DNA of 7,859 bases from an uncultured Actinomycetes bacterium (GTDB lineage Bacteria; Actinomycetota; Thermoleophilia; Solirubrobacterales; Solirubrobacteraceae): positions 1 through 7,859 of the forward strand of contig CALAQT010000081.1 of assembly GCA_937888775.1 (NCBI GenBank). The letters are read 5' to 3'. The notes beneath the pieces were generated by a model. That model searched no databases. It saw only the letters and a program-made list of their open reading frames with translations, and had not been told where the DNA came from. The position numbers were made by a program, and so were the translations under genes. This document shows positions 1-6,224 of this stretch, piece after piece; position 1 is the stretch's first letter; each line of letters starts with the position of its first letter.

Positions 1-960
1 ATGGAGGGCAAGGCGATGCTGTTCAAGGAGTTCGCCGGCGTCGACGCCTTCCCGCTGTGCATCGACACCAAGGACGTCGATCAGATCGTCGCGTTCGTCA
101 AGGCGGCGGCCCCGACGTTCGGTGGCATTAACCTGGAGGACATCTCAGCGCCGCGCTGCTTCGAGATCGAACGACGCCTACGCGCCGAGCTCGACATTCC
201 GGTCTTCCACGACGACCAGCACGGGACGGCGATTGTCGTACTCGCGGCGCTGCTCAACGCCCTGCGCGTCGTCAACAAGCGCCTGGAGAACCTTACGGTT
301 GTGGTCGTTGGCGCGGGTGCGGCCGGCACGGCCTGCGCAGACATCATGCTCGCCCACGGCGTCGGCGACGTGATCGTGTGCAACCGCCGTGGCGCGCTCT
401 ACGCCGGCGCGGAGTACCTCGATGCCGACCGAGCGGCGCTCGCCCGGCGCACGAACAAGCACGGGCGGCGGGGCACGGCTGACGAGGTGCTGAAGGGCGC
501 GGACGTGCTTATTGGCGTGTCCGGGCCCGGGGCGGTGTCGGCCGCCGCGGTGCGGCGGATGGCTTCCGGCGCGATCGTGTTCGCGATGGCCAACCCGGTG
601 CCCGAGGTTCAGCCCGAGGAGGTCCGAGACGATGTCGGGATCATCGCCACCGGACGCTCCGATTACCCCAACCAGATCAACAACGTGCTCGCGTTCCCCG
701 GCGTCTTCAAGGGCGCGCTCGAGGTGCACGCACGCACAATCAACCAACAGATGGAGCTCGCCGCCGCACACGCCATCGCAGCCATCATCCCCGAGAACGA
801 GCTTCACGCCGATTACATCATCCCCAGCGTGTTCAACCGCCACGTCGCCGAATCGGTCGCGCAGGCGGTCGCCGACGCCGCCCTCACCAGCGGCGTGGCA
901 CGACGCGAACGAGGCGCTCGCGCGCACGAGCCGACGACCCCCCTCGAGGAGATGCGCTGA
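1..960 (+). CDS. NAD(P)-dependent malic enzyme, C-terminal 319 residues (5' end cut by window)
   Basis: Malic enzyme oxidatively decarboxylates malate to pyruvate with NAD+ or NADP+ in the cytoplasm, linking the TCA cycle to pyruvate. The visible protein opens inside the conserved MEGKAMLFKEFAG segment, which carries a conserved lysine. It then shows GGINLEDI (41-48, acidic metal ligands), the DDQHGTA block (71-77), a Rossmann GAGAAG (104-109), an ANPVPE motif (197-202) and a TGRSDYPNQ-NN segment (from 217). The family's short bacterial form runs about 390-480 residues, so the true start lies upstream, and the ATG at base 1 is probably internal. The C-terminus ends in the usual helix followed by about 18 divergent residues rich in Arg and Glu. 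Cofactor preference cannot be read safely. Family assignment is near certain from these motifs. No downstream partner gene follows, and the sequence after the stop is degraded. Confidence 0.95.
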   Translation: MEGKAMLFKEFAGVDAFPLCIDTKDVDQIVAFVKAAAPTFGGINLEDISAPRCFEIERRLRAELDIPVFHDDQHGTAIVVLAALLNALRVVNKRLENLTVVVVGAGAAGTACADIMLAHGVGDVIVCNRRGALYAGAEYLDADRAALARRTNKHGRRGTADEVLKGADVLIGVSGPGAVSAAAVRRMASGAIVFAMANPVPEVQPEEVRDDVGIIATGRSDYPNQINNVLAFPGVFKGALEVHARTINQQMELAAAHAIAAIIPENELHADYIIPSVFNRHVAESVAQAVADAALTSGVARRERGARAHEPTTPLEEMR

Positions 961-1107
961 GCGCAGCGACTCGCCCGCGCACCCTCGGGAATCAGTGCGA
1001 CCTCCTCGGGCGCGAGGGCGACGAGCGCTGCGTTGGTAAGCGGGACTCCCGGGGCGATACCGCTGTCGCCAGCGGCAAGCTCTTCGATCACCGCCAGGAG
1101 ATCGGGA
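961..1107. other. Gap after malic enzyme, no convincing gene
   Basis: No intact gene is visible. On the minus strand an open stretch reads like protein (a run containing LLAVIEELAAG and ALVALAPEEVALIPEG). It lies in a third frame relative to the NmrA-like remnant next to it and joins no recognisable domain. It could be a further decayed piece of an old minus-strand gene, or chance reading in GC-rich DNA. Confidence 0.3.
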
Positions 1108-1335
1108 ACAAGGAGCGCTGTATCTGGCTTCGCCGACGCCCGCCATCTGCTCCATCAGAGTCTCAACGCGGCAAACGTCTGCGACGAACCACGACACCTC
1201 CGCTTGGAAGACCTCGTCGCCCTTGGCGGCATCTCACACCAGGCGCCAACAGAAACGCGGCATTCGAATAAGCACCCAACAATCGGGCGGCCGGTCTGAC
1301 CGGTTGCTCCGACGACGAGGACCGGAACCTCAGGA
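1108..1335 (-). pseudogene. NmrA/SDR-type NAD(P)-binding protein, N-terminal remnant, frameshifted
   Basis: Read on the minus strand from about 1335, the translation gives VPVLVVGATGQTGRPIV. This is a beta strand followed by a GxxGxxG dinucleotide-binding turn, as in NmrA-like atypical short-chain reductases. Around 1225-1230 the frame is lost. A neighbouring frame continues with AKGDEVFQAEV and FVADVCRVETL, then a piece like GVxxxYSA. These match the next parts of the same fold, where the family usually has the D-x-x-D-P-x-x-L region. The family runs about 250-300 residues and only about 75 are visible, with no convincing C-terminal part. I infer a degraded 5' fragment of a former oxidoreductase gene. 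An alternative is chance similarity, but the order of the motifs across the frameshift argues against that. Confidence 0.5.
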
Positions 1336-1559
1336 ATTCCGGGATCACGAAGCGCGCAGCCGCCCGCGATCGGTGCGCCCGGCAGCAGGAGCGCGACTGC
1401 CTGGGCTGGCAATGCCCCATTTCGCCAATTCGGGGCCAGCCAGACAGGCTCCCGACGGTTCGATGATCGTTCCGAATTGCGACGGCAGCAGAACCCGTCC
1501 GGCAGATCGCGTCCGCTTACACGATGACCGTGAGCAGAGAGCGTTTGTTGCCCATCTGT
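1336..1559. other. Non-coding or unrecognised sequence upstream of PEBP gene
   Basis: Long open frames exist on both strands here, but their translations are rich in Arg, Ser, Pro and Ala without any domain pattern, as expected for chance frames in GC-rich DNA. I see no tRNA, no repeat array and no recognisable gene. Confidence 0.35.
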
Positions 1560-1573
1560 CAAGGCGCGCCTTG
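1560..1573. promoter_or_regulatory. Perfect 14-bp palindrome, possible operator
   Basis: CAAGGCGCGCCTTG is its own reverse complement. It lies about 80 bp before the GTG start of the PEBP gene, where a promoter or a dimeric repressor site could sit. No clean -35/-10 pair could be placed around it. An operator role is inferred from symmetry and position only. Confidence 0.3.
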
Positions 1574-1605
1574 TTGGCGTTCCTCGTTATCGTGCCACGC
1601 GACCG

Positions 1606-1631
1606 AGGGGGTGCATCTCACCGCGCCCCCT
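1606..1631 (+). promoter_or_regulatory. Hairpin in leader of PEBP gene
   Basis: AGGGGGTGC pairs with GCGCCCCCT around an 8-nt loop, giving a 9-bp stem with one G-U pair. It ends 12 nt before the Shine-Dalgarno sequence of the PEBP gene. No T-run follows, so it may be a U-less terminator of an upstream transcript, a leader structure that stabilises the mRNA, or a translational control element. Position and stem strength are seen; function is inferred. Confidence 0.35.
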
Positions 1632-1643
1632 GACCTTTGATGC

Positions 1644-1649
1644 GAGGAG
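1644..1649 (+). promoter_or_regulatory. Shine-Dalgarno sequence deciding the PEBP start
   Basis: GAGGAG lies 5 nt before the GTG at 1655. In-frame TTG (1637) and ATG (1640) codons occur just upstream, but both lie before this site and have no SD of their own, so the GTG is preferred. Confidence 0.7.
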
Positions 1650-1654
1650 CTCCC

Positions 1655-2197
1655 GTGACCGCCGCTAAGCGACCCGAACTGCCCTACGAATTCCTTCCCG
1701 AGGTCCCGTCCTTCACGGTCACGAGCACCGACATCGCCGACGGGCAGCGCATGTCGCTGCCGCAGGTCTCCGGCGTCTTTGGCGCCGGGGGCGAGGACAT
1801 CTCCCCGCAGCTGTCCTGGGCAGGCTTCCCAGCCGAGACCAAGAGCTTTGCGGTGACGTGCTTTGACCCGGATGCGCCCACGGGAAGCGGGTTCTGGCAC
1901 TGGGCCGTCGCCGATATCCCCGTCGAGGTCACCGAGCTGCCCACCGGGGCAGGCAGCCCCGACAGTCCCCACTTGCCCCGGGCGGCTGTCACGCTGCGCG
2001 GAGACGCCGGCGCCGCCCGGTACATCGGCGCCGCCCCGCCCGCCGGCCACGGCCCCCACCGCTACGTCTTTGCCGTCCACGCCGTGGATGTCGAGACCCT
2101 CGGCGTCGGCGCGGACGCCACTCCAGCCCTCCTGGGCTTCAACCTGTTCAGCCACACCCTGGCCCGCGCCGTCATCATCCCGACCTACGAAACGTGA
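1655..2197 (+). CDS. YbhB/YbcL-type phosphatidylethanolamine-binding protein (PEBP)
   Basis: This encodes a 180-residue protein of the bacterial PEBP (Raf kinase inhibitor-like) family, small beta-fold proteins with an anion-binding pocket. Their bacterial role is largely unsettled; kinase or protease modulation and ligand binding have been suggested. Visible motifs are DPDAP (71-75) followed by GSGFWHW (77-83), and [13 protein letters not shown] (133-145), which together form the ligand pocket. The ISPQLSW block (49-55) is the usual N-terminal signature. Length and motif order match intact family members, and no signal peptide is visible, so it is probably cytoplasmic. The start is the GTG with a good SD; an ATG five codons earlier would add a few residues. 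A hairpin follows the stop at once, and the next gene is convergent, so it is probably transcribed alone. Confidence 0.92.
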   Translation: MTAAKRPELPYEFLPEVPSFTVTSTDIADGQRMSLPQVSGVFGAGGEDISPQLSWAGFPAETKSFAVTCFDPDAPTGSGFWHWAVADIPVEVTELPTGAGSPDSPHLPRAAVTLRGDAGAARYIGAAPPAGHGPHRYVFAVHAVDVETLGVGADATPALLGFNLFSHTLARAVIIPTYET

Positions 2198-2213
2198 ACG
2201 CTGCGGGCAGCGT
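2198..2213 (+). terminator. Possible terminator hairpin after PEBP
   Basis: ACGCTG, a CGGG loop and CAGCGT form a perfect 6-bp stem starting at the base after the stop codon. There is no T-run, which is common for GC-rich actinobacterial terminators. The short stem keeps confidence moderate. Confidence 0.4.
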
Positions 2214-2467
2214 CCATCCAACATCTCCCGCCGCCAGCAGTCGCCCGTGGTGCGCTCTTTGGTGCTGATGCGGGAGCAAAATGGCTACCCGTGGTTCGCT
2301 CTCCCGGGCAAGGACGTCCCGGAGATTGATGCGGGTGCTACGCCGCCGCCGCCGAGCCGACCTGCGTGTACACGGACGCTGTCACTCACTGCCGCGGACA
2401 AGGCCGAAGGGTGGGGGAAGAAATAGACGACCAGACGTGCGGAACGAGCGCTGCTGGTTCTGGCGGG

Positions 2468-3352
2468 TCAGCTATCGGTCAGAGCGAGTTCGGCGAGCCG
2501 CTTGATGCCCGCGCGGGTCCGGGCGACTGCGAGGAACCGCTTGGCGTGGCAAAAAAGCGCTTCCTCGACGCCTGTGGCCGCAACGAGGTCGGCGCCTTGG
2601 AGCCCGCCCCACTTGGCCGGCAGGTCGCGCCGGTTTTCGAACGAGCCGAGTTCGCGCGGTACCGCTTCGAGCCCGAAGCCCTGGCGTTTGGGGTAGATCA
2701 CGAACAGGGCCTCGGCCGTCTCGGGCACGAGCACTTGCTTCCACGGGGCATTGATCGGCAACTCGACGACGCGCGGGTCGGGCGCCCCGGTGATCGCCTC
2801 GCGCACGATGCGCTGGGCGCGGCGGCCGGAGGCGGCGGAGGCCACCTCGCGGGCGAGGATGTCCCGGGCCAGGGCGACGGCCTGGTCAAAGCGCTCGCGC
2901 TCCTGTTCGGGCGTCAGCGCTTCATCCCAGCGTGCGTTGAAGCCGCCGATGATTGCGTTGACGGTCATCGGATCCACACCCTCGATCAGCGACTGGGTCA
3001 GCTGCTGGCCGGTGTCGTTCGCGTCCACGGGTTGCACGAGCGTTACGTCGACGGCGTCGGCGACCTCTTGGTCGGCGTCGCAGACCTTCGCTCCGAACTC
3101 GCGCCATACGAGACCGAACGAGGCGTAGCTGACACCGTTGGGCCGCGCGCTGACGAAGTCTCGCTGGTGGTGGTCGAAGTCCCCCGCTGTGGCGTCGTCG
3201 CGAAAGCCGACATCGACGCGTAGGTCGGCCTGCGCTAGAGCGTCGCCGTCGCGCGTGCGCACCACCTCAACGGGATCGCCGAGCAGACTGAGCGCGGCGA
3301 TGGCGAAGACCTCGTCGGCGTGAAACGAACCGTCGTGGGTCGCGATCAGCAT
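2468..3352 (-). CDS. MYG1-family (UPF0160) DHH-like metal-dependent hydrolase
   Basis: The 294-residue product belongs to the MYG1 family, related to DHH phosphoesterases. Eukaryotic MYG1 has been reported as a 3'-5' RNA exonuclease; the bacterial substrate is unknown. The N-terminus reads MLIATHDGSFHADEVFA, with the conserved THDG-FHADE metal-binding pattern. GDFDHHQRDF follows near residue 55 as the DHH motif. An N-(A/R)RWDE region lies mid-protein, and the end shows ALFCHAKRFLAVARTRAG, the family's C-terminal H-K-x-R-F element. The length is close to the family's (about 290-330). I chose ATG 3352 because homologues begin at this M-x-I-ATHDG segment. It has no clear SD. An in-frame ATG at 3397 would add 15 atypical residues, with GGAGG directly abutting it, so that start is possible. 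The gene is convergent with PEBP and looks monocistronic. Confidence 0.9.
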   Translation of the reverse strand: MLIATHDGSFHADEVFAIAALSLLGDPVEVVRTRDGDALAQADLRVDVGFRDDATAGDFDHHQRDFVSARPNGVSYASFGLVWREFGAKVCDADQEVADAVDVTLVQPVDANDTGQQLTQSLIEGVDPMTVNAIIGGFNARWDEALTPEQERERFDQAVALARDILAREVASAASGRRAQRIVREAITGAPDPRVVELPINAPWKQVLVPETAEALFVIYPKRQGFGLEAVPRELGSFENRRDLPAKWGGLQGADLVAATGVEEALFCHAKRFLAVARTRAGIKRLAELALTDS

Positions 3353-3397
3353 CCCGCGAGACTCTAGAGAGGCCGCGCGGTGACGCGGCTCCTCCAT

Positions 3398-3769
3398 CCT
3401 CCATCCGTCTCATGCGACCGCTCCATTCACCCGACAGCGATCAAGCGACTCGGCGGCTGCGGGCGCCTGCTTCCCGTTTGATTCCGAGCGTCCGACGCCC
3501 GACGCTGAGCGGGCAAAGCGAGCGCCAAGCTAGCACGCGGGCCGCGACGAGCACGACCCCGCCGATCCCGAGGCTGCCCTTATTAGAAGCAGCTGCGTGC
3601 GGATGGCTCGACGGAAGGCCAGTTGTCCAGTTGTCGGGCATCTGAAGGCGTGTCGTGAAAAGGCAAGCCCTGGAGGCGTAACGCTGCCCCTGTCAGCCCG
3701 CTGACCGACTGCGAGGGCCTCATCGCTCGCCAAACGACTTGGGTTGGGAGTCGCAGAGCCGACCTGCGC
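3398..3769. other. Gap between MYG1 gene and Ig-like remnant
   Basis: No gene is recognised. A 66-codon minus-strand frame (3441-3641) contains one short hydrophobic run (SLGIGGVVLVAARVLAW) that could be a membrane segment, but it has no SD or family match I know. An 8-bp unit, CCAGTTGT, is directly repeated at 3619-3626 and 3627-3634. The promoter for the MYG1 gene should lie near 3400-3450, but I could not place a convincing -35/-10 pair. Confidence 0.3.
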
Positions 3770-4158
3770 TCAGCGGATCCTGATCCATGTGTCAGTGGGG
3801 GCGTAGCCTGGCATCGAGACCCGCACGTGCATGCGACCGCGGCGTGGCACCGTGAAGCTGACGGTGGGCGAGCCCGCCCGGGCCGGTCACCGCGGTGAGC
3901 GCGAGCCCGTCGCCGGTGACCGTCACGAGCGCGCTGGCCACCGGCGCCCCGAACTGGCTGAGGACCCGCAGCCTGAGGCTCGCCGGGCGCCTAGGGCGGA
4001 GCCGCGCCGGAAGGCCGCGGAAGCGAAGCGTCATGCCAGCATGCGCGCGGACCGACGTGCCGCCGAAGCGCAGCGTGGTGGCGACGCCCGAGGGGCTGAG
4101 CGTCAGCGTGCCGGTTGCGCGGCGGCGGGCGCGCAATGCGAAGACCTGCACTCGGTCC
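3770..4158 (-). pseudogene. C-terminal Ig-like region of a secreted protein, truncated and frameshifted
   Basis: On the minus strand the frame from about 4158 gives DRVQVFALRARRR, then alternating hydrophobic beta-strand-like segments. It continues with LRLRVLSQFGAPVASALVTVTGDGLALTAVTGPGG. This resembles the Big_1/carboxypeptidase-regulatory type of Ig-like domain, whose usual wording is V-D-x-x-G-x-P-V-x-x-A-x-V. At about 3866-3870 one extra C in a GCCCACC run breaks the frame. Removing it gives LATVSFTVPRRGRMHVRVSMPGY and a natural end, TDTWIRIR, stopping at 3770. Such domains sit at the C-terminus of secreted peptidases and surface proteins in soil actinobacteria (recalled, not searched). 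No catalytic domain, signal peptide or start is present, so this is a tail fragment of about 130 residues. The exact upstream border is uncertain. Confidence 0.55.
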
Positions 4159-4216
4159 CCCGATGCGCCCGGCGAGCTACGCCACCGGCGCAAAAACCCC
4201 TGCAAACCCAATCCCG

Positions 4217-4481
4217 CATCAAACCGACCGGACAGACGGGGGGACCTGAACGCGTACACAAGACGACCGTCCAACTCGAGGAAGCCGGAGCCGGAGCGCC
4301 CGCTGGCCGCATCTCACACGTCGCCCTCGAGACCGACGGTGAGATTCGGGTCTTCGACGTCTGGGAGTCACAGGCGGACTTCGAGGCGTTCGGAGCGACC
4401 GTCATCCCGATCCTCACAGCGGCCGGCATTGAGTTGAACGAACCGATGGTGGCTCGGGTTCACAACGAGATCACTGCCTGA
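4217..4481 (+). pseudogene. Small dimeric alpha/beta-barrel-type protein lacking its start
   Basis: The frame ending at 4481 reads LEEAGAGAPAGRISHVA, then EIRVFDVWESQADFEAFG, then VIPILTAAGIELNEPMV and VHNEITA. These are the successive elements of a widespread actinobacterial family of roughly 95-105 residues with the G-W-x-V-x-D-V-W-E-S-x-x-x-F-x-x-F pattern, resembling ABM-type (antibiotic biosynthesis monooxygenase-like) ferredoxin-fold proteins. Its biochemical role is unknown to me. The first strand, which should carry the initiator Met and an I-x-x-F-x-G-x-T pattern, cannot be found in any frame, and there is no in-frame ATG, GTG or TTG close upstream and no SD. The body is otherwise intact, so the loss looks recent or limited to about 10-15 residues. 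A rare CTG start cannot be excluded. Confidence 0.6.
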
Positions 4482-4500
4482 TCAGTCGTCTCGCGCGCGC

Positions 4501-4529
4501 CTTTGGCCGAGAGGGAGTCTCGGCCAAGG
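4501..4529 (+). terminator. Strong hairpin after the small alpha/beta-barrel remnant
   Basis: TTGGCCGAGA and TCTCGGCCAA are perfect 10-bp arms around a GGGAG loop. The stem extends to 12 bp if one G-U pair is allowed. It starts 20 nt after the stop at 4481. There is no T-run on either strand. It fits a GC-type intrinsic terminator and is the strongest simple stem-loop I found. Confidence 0.6.
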
Positions 4530-5010
4530 CCGCATCCGTCGGACAGCTGTCCCCCCGGCACCCGCCTCGCCGCTGCACTGGCCGCCCGAGGAGGTGGCCG
4601 CTCGCCGGCGCCGAGCTCGAAGCAGTCATCGCCGGCGAGTACCGACGTGAGCGGCGAACCGGTCGCCATGCGTGTCGCTGCTTCGGGTCCGTCGACGGGG
4701 GAGCAGTCGTCGATGGGCGATGCTCGGCGAGCAGCGTCGCGGCGCGCGTGACGGCGCTGAATTTCAGTGGGCAACTGGAGGTGCCGCGGTTGCTACCGAG
4801 CGATGTGGCGGCGCATGCGGTGTAGTCGGGCCGCGGTGATCGTCGCGATGACGCCGACTGCGGCGAGTTGGAGCTCCTCGCGATCCGCCACTGCCCCCCG
4901 GCTACCGAGCCGCCCAATGCGTACGCCGACCGATCCCTGAGGCCGGCAACTTTTTGTTCGCGCGCACAACAGGGAGAGCCGAGGCACGAGAGTCGGCAGG
5001 TGGCTCCTAT
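4530..5010. other. Unassigned interval before the inverted repeat
   Basis: Several open frames span this interval, but none has a convincing SD or known motif. A minus-strand frame ending at 4793 finishes with a hydrophobic run and a basic tail (LAAVGVIATITAARLHRMRRH), which could be a membrane-anchor remnant; support is weak. One 10-bp inverted repeat lies at 4601-4639. Confidence 0.3.
4601..4639. repeat. 10-bp inverted repeat with 19-nt loop
   Basis: CTCGCCGGCG (4601-4610) and CGCCGGCGAG (4630-4639) are perfect reverse complements. They are not next to a recognised gene. This could be a protein-binding site, a relic terminator or chance in GC-rich DNA. Confidence 0.35.
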
Positions 5011-5175
5011 GCCGCTGAAGCGGCCACGGCGGATCGGATCAGAGTTAGCTGACCCGCCGCACGCGAGCTAGCACCGGGGGGTGTCTGCCAGGGGCGGCGC
5101 GGGCTTGCGCTTTGCCACGGACTCGATCGCCAGAGACGCTATGTCCGGACGCTCGCTATCGCGTGGAGGCAAGCG
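5011..5175 (+). repeat. 165-bp repeat, left copy (inverted relative to 6550-6714)
   Basis: This segment matches the reverse complement of 6550-6714 over its whole length without gaps, about 141 of 165 positions by hand count. Conservation is uneven. Block 1 (5011-5034) has 23/24, block 2 (5042-5074) has 31/33 and block 3 (5104-5175) has 68/72, including an unbroken identical run of 45 nt. The stretches between the blocks match poorly but have the same length in both copies. Block 2 holds GTTAGCT...AGCTAGC, which can pair across a 15-nt loop with one G-U. I found no matching transposase or known element end. Confidence 0.8.
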
Positions 5176-5375
5176 TCGGACCCCACCCCGCCGGCACTGA
5201 GATCGCCGCCACAGCCCGCACAATCCCTCGCGCGCGATCGCTTCGCCGAAAAGCGGGCGTCCGGAACTCGGCCGCGCCGAGTAGCCCGTCGCTCCCGCTA
5301 TCGCCCAGGAGGAGGCGTCCTGTCCGGACCGTCCAGCTTCTGCCCCGAGACGATCGGCTGGCGTGTCATCGGTCC

Positions 5376-5402
5376 CGGCGCGCGGCTCGTGCCTTCACGC
5401 GA
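5376..5402 (-). repeat. Partial third copy of the repeat edge
   Basis: Bases 5388-5402 share an identical 15-mer, CGTGCCTTCACGCGA, with 6552-6566 at the inner end of the right repeat. The preceding GTC-CGGCGCG stretch also matches 6542-6551 if a small gap is allowed. It has the same orientation as the right copy and looks like a truncated third member. Confidence 0.45.
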
Positions 5403-5587
5403 ATCCACAAGCGGGACGCGGCGCTTCGATCGGGACGAAAGCGACAGCGCCGGAGGGCACCGGCGTGACGACCAAGGTAGCCAGCCACGGGCCGGGGCGT
5501 GGCCGGCGCCGAGGCGGCTCGGCGCTCGCGCAATGACTGCGAACGCCGCCTTTGGCCTGGCGCCCGCGGATTGCTGCGCAGGGGCGG

Positions 5588-5596
5588 TGCGATACT
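5588..5596 (+). promoter_or_regulatory. Extended -10 promoter element for GST
   Basis: TGCGATACT matches an extended -10 (TGn plus a TATACT-like hexamer). Transcription would start near 5603, only a few bases before the GTG at 5606. TTGCTG at 5571-5576 is too close for a standard -35, as is common for extended -10 promoters. Confidence 0.4.
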
Positions 5597-5605
5597 CAAC
5601 GGATC

Positions 5606-6208
5606 GTGCCACGCCTCTACTACGTGCCCCGTACGCGTTCGAGCCGCGTCCTGTGGCTGCTCGCGGAGATCGGCGCACCCTGCGAGCTGACGAAGCTCAC
5701 GCCCGAGGAACGCAAGTCCGCCGAGCATCTCGCGCGCCATCCGCTCGGGCGCGTTCCGGCACTCGAGCTCGACGACGGCACGGTCATATTCGAGTCCGCC
5801 GCGATCTGCCTCCAGCTGGCCGACCTTCACCCCGATGCAGGTGTGATCCCGCCGCTCGGATCGGCCGAGCGGGCGCTCGTCTATCAGTGGGTCCTGTTTG
5901 GAATGACCGAGCTCGAGGCGCCGCTGTACCGCTGGGTCCGCGAGGTCGGCGAGGAGTCGACCGATTCCGCGTCGCGCGAACGGTTCGTCCAGGCCGCCGC
6001 GGCGCTCGAGGCGGCGCTCGAAGGCCGCGACTGGCTGCTCGGAGACCGCTTCACCGTCGCCGACGTGATCTGCGCTAGCGTGCTCGGCAGCGCCCACTCA
6101 CGGGGGTTGCTCGGGGACTGGCCGGGGCTGCAGGCCTACGTCGAGCGTGGCGAGGCGCGTCCGGCCTTCATCGAGGCGGCCGCGGTTTCGAACCAGCCTC
6201 GCAGCTAG
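5606..6208 (+). CDS. Glutathione S-transferase family protein
   Basis: This 200-residue protein has the two-domain GST layout: an N-terminal thioredoxin fold and a C-terminal helical domain, conjugating thiols to electrophiles or acting as a thiol peroxidase or isomerase in the cytoplasm. The N-terminus is PRLYYVPRTRSSRVLWLLAEIG, where Ser12/Ser13 sits in the catalytic position of Ser-type bacterial GSTs. The cis-proline is in GRVPAL (Pro51), the glutathione-binding Glu-Ser is at 63-64 (FESAAIC), and the C-terminal N-capping box is DRFTVADV with Asp153. Length matches the family. Many actinobacteria use mycothiol rather than glutathione, so the true thiol is uncertain. The GTG start fits the family N-terminus and has no SD. 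With the promoter element just upstream, a leaderless message is likely. The gene lies alone between the two inverted 165-bp repeats. Confidence 0.9.
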   Translation: MPRLYYVPRTRSSRVLWLLAEIGAPCELTKLTPEERKSAEHLARHPLGRVPALELDDGTVIFESAAICLQLADLHPDAGVIPPLGSAERALVYQWVLFGMTELEAPLYRWVREVGEESTDSASRERFVQAAAALEAALEGRDWLLGDRFTVADVICASVLGSAHSRGLLGDWPGLQAYVERGEARPAFIEAAAVSNQPRS

Positions 6209-6224
6209 CGTCCCGGCGCTGGTT
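6191..6224 (+). terminator. Possible hairpin over the GST stop
   Basis: AACCAGC (6191-6197) and GCTGGTT (6218-6224) are perfect 7-bp arms with a 20-nt loop that contains the stop codon. A competing stem, CGGCGC (6214-6219) with GCGCCG (6233-6238), overlaps it. Either could help end transcription, but neither is strong. Confidence 0.25.

Larger units (their letters stand above)
5176..5605. other. Interval between left repeat and GST start
   Basis: No gene is recognised. The interval holds a 27-nt stretch (5376-5402) related to the inner edge of the right repeat copy. At about 5237-5262 a sequence resembles the hairpin at 6330-6352. The GST promoter candidate is at its right end. Confidence 0.35.

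Noticed and set aside
178..1197. 339-codon open frame on the minus strand
   Set aside because: Most of it is the antisense shadow of the malic enzyme. Only its first 30 codons coincide with the NmrA-like remnant.
1559..2224. 221-codon minus-strand open frame
   Set aside because: Antisense of the PEBP gene, with Gly/Asp/Arg-rich shadow composition.
2463..2475. GCGGGTCAGCTA shared with the right repeat (near 6669), suggesting another repeat copy at the MYG1 3' end
   Set aside because: The match is only about 12-13 nt with no flanking similarity, so it is expected by chance at this length and composition.
2366..3223. 285-codon plus-strand open frame
   Set aside because: Lies antisense to the MYG1 gene, whose motifs are unmistakable. 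The plus-strand translation mirrors it with no domain of its own.
3619..3634. Tandem CCAGTTGT repeat as a possible CRISPR or VNTR unit
   Set aside because: Only two 8-bp units and no spacers; a minor duplication.
4471..4917. 148-codon minus-strand frame as a hypothetical gene
   Set aside because: Ser/Arg/Pro-rich, no SD, no recognisable motif, and it runs through the terminator hairpin.
5366..6097. 243-codon minus-strand open frame
   Set aside because: Antisense of the GST gene; a typical GC-rich shadow frame.
6183..6199. GGTTCGAAACC-like T-arm sequence on the minus strand suggesting a tRNA
   Set aside because: The flanking bases do not form a T-stem, no anticodon or acceptor arms fit, and it lies inside the end of the GST coding sequence.
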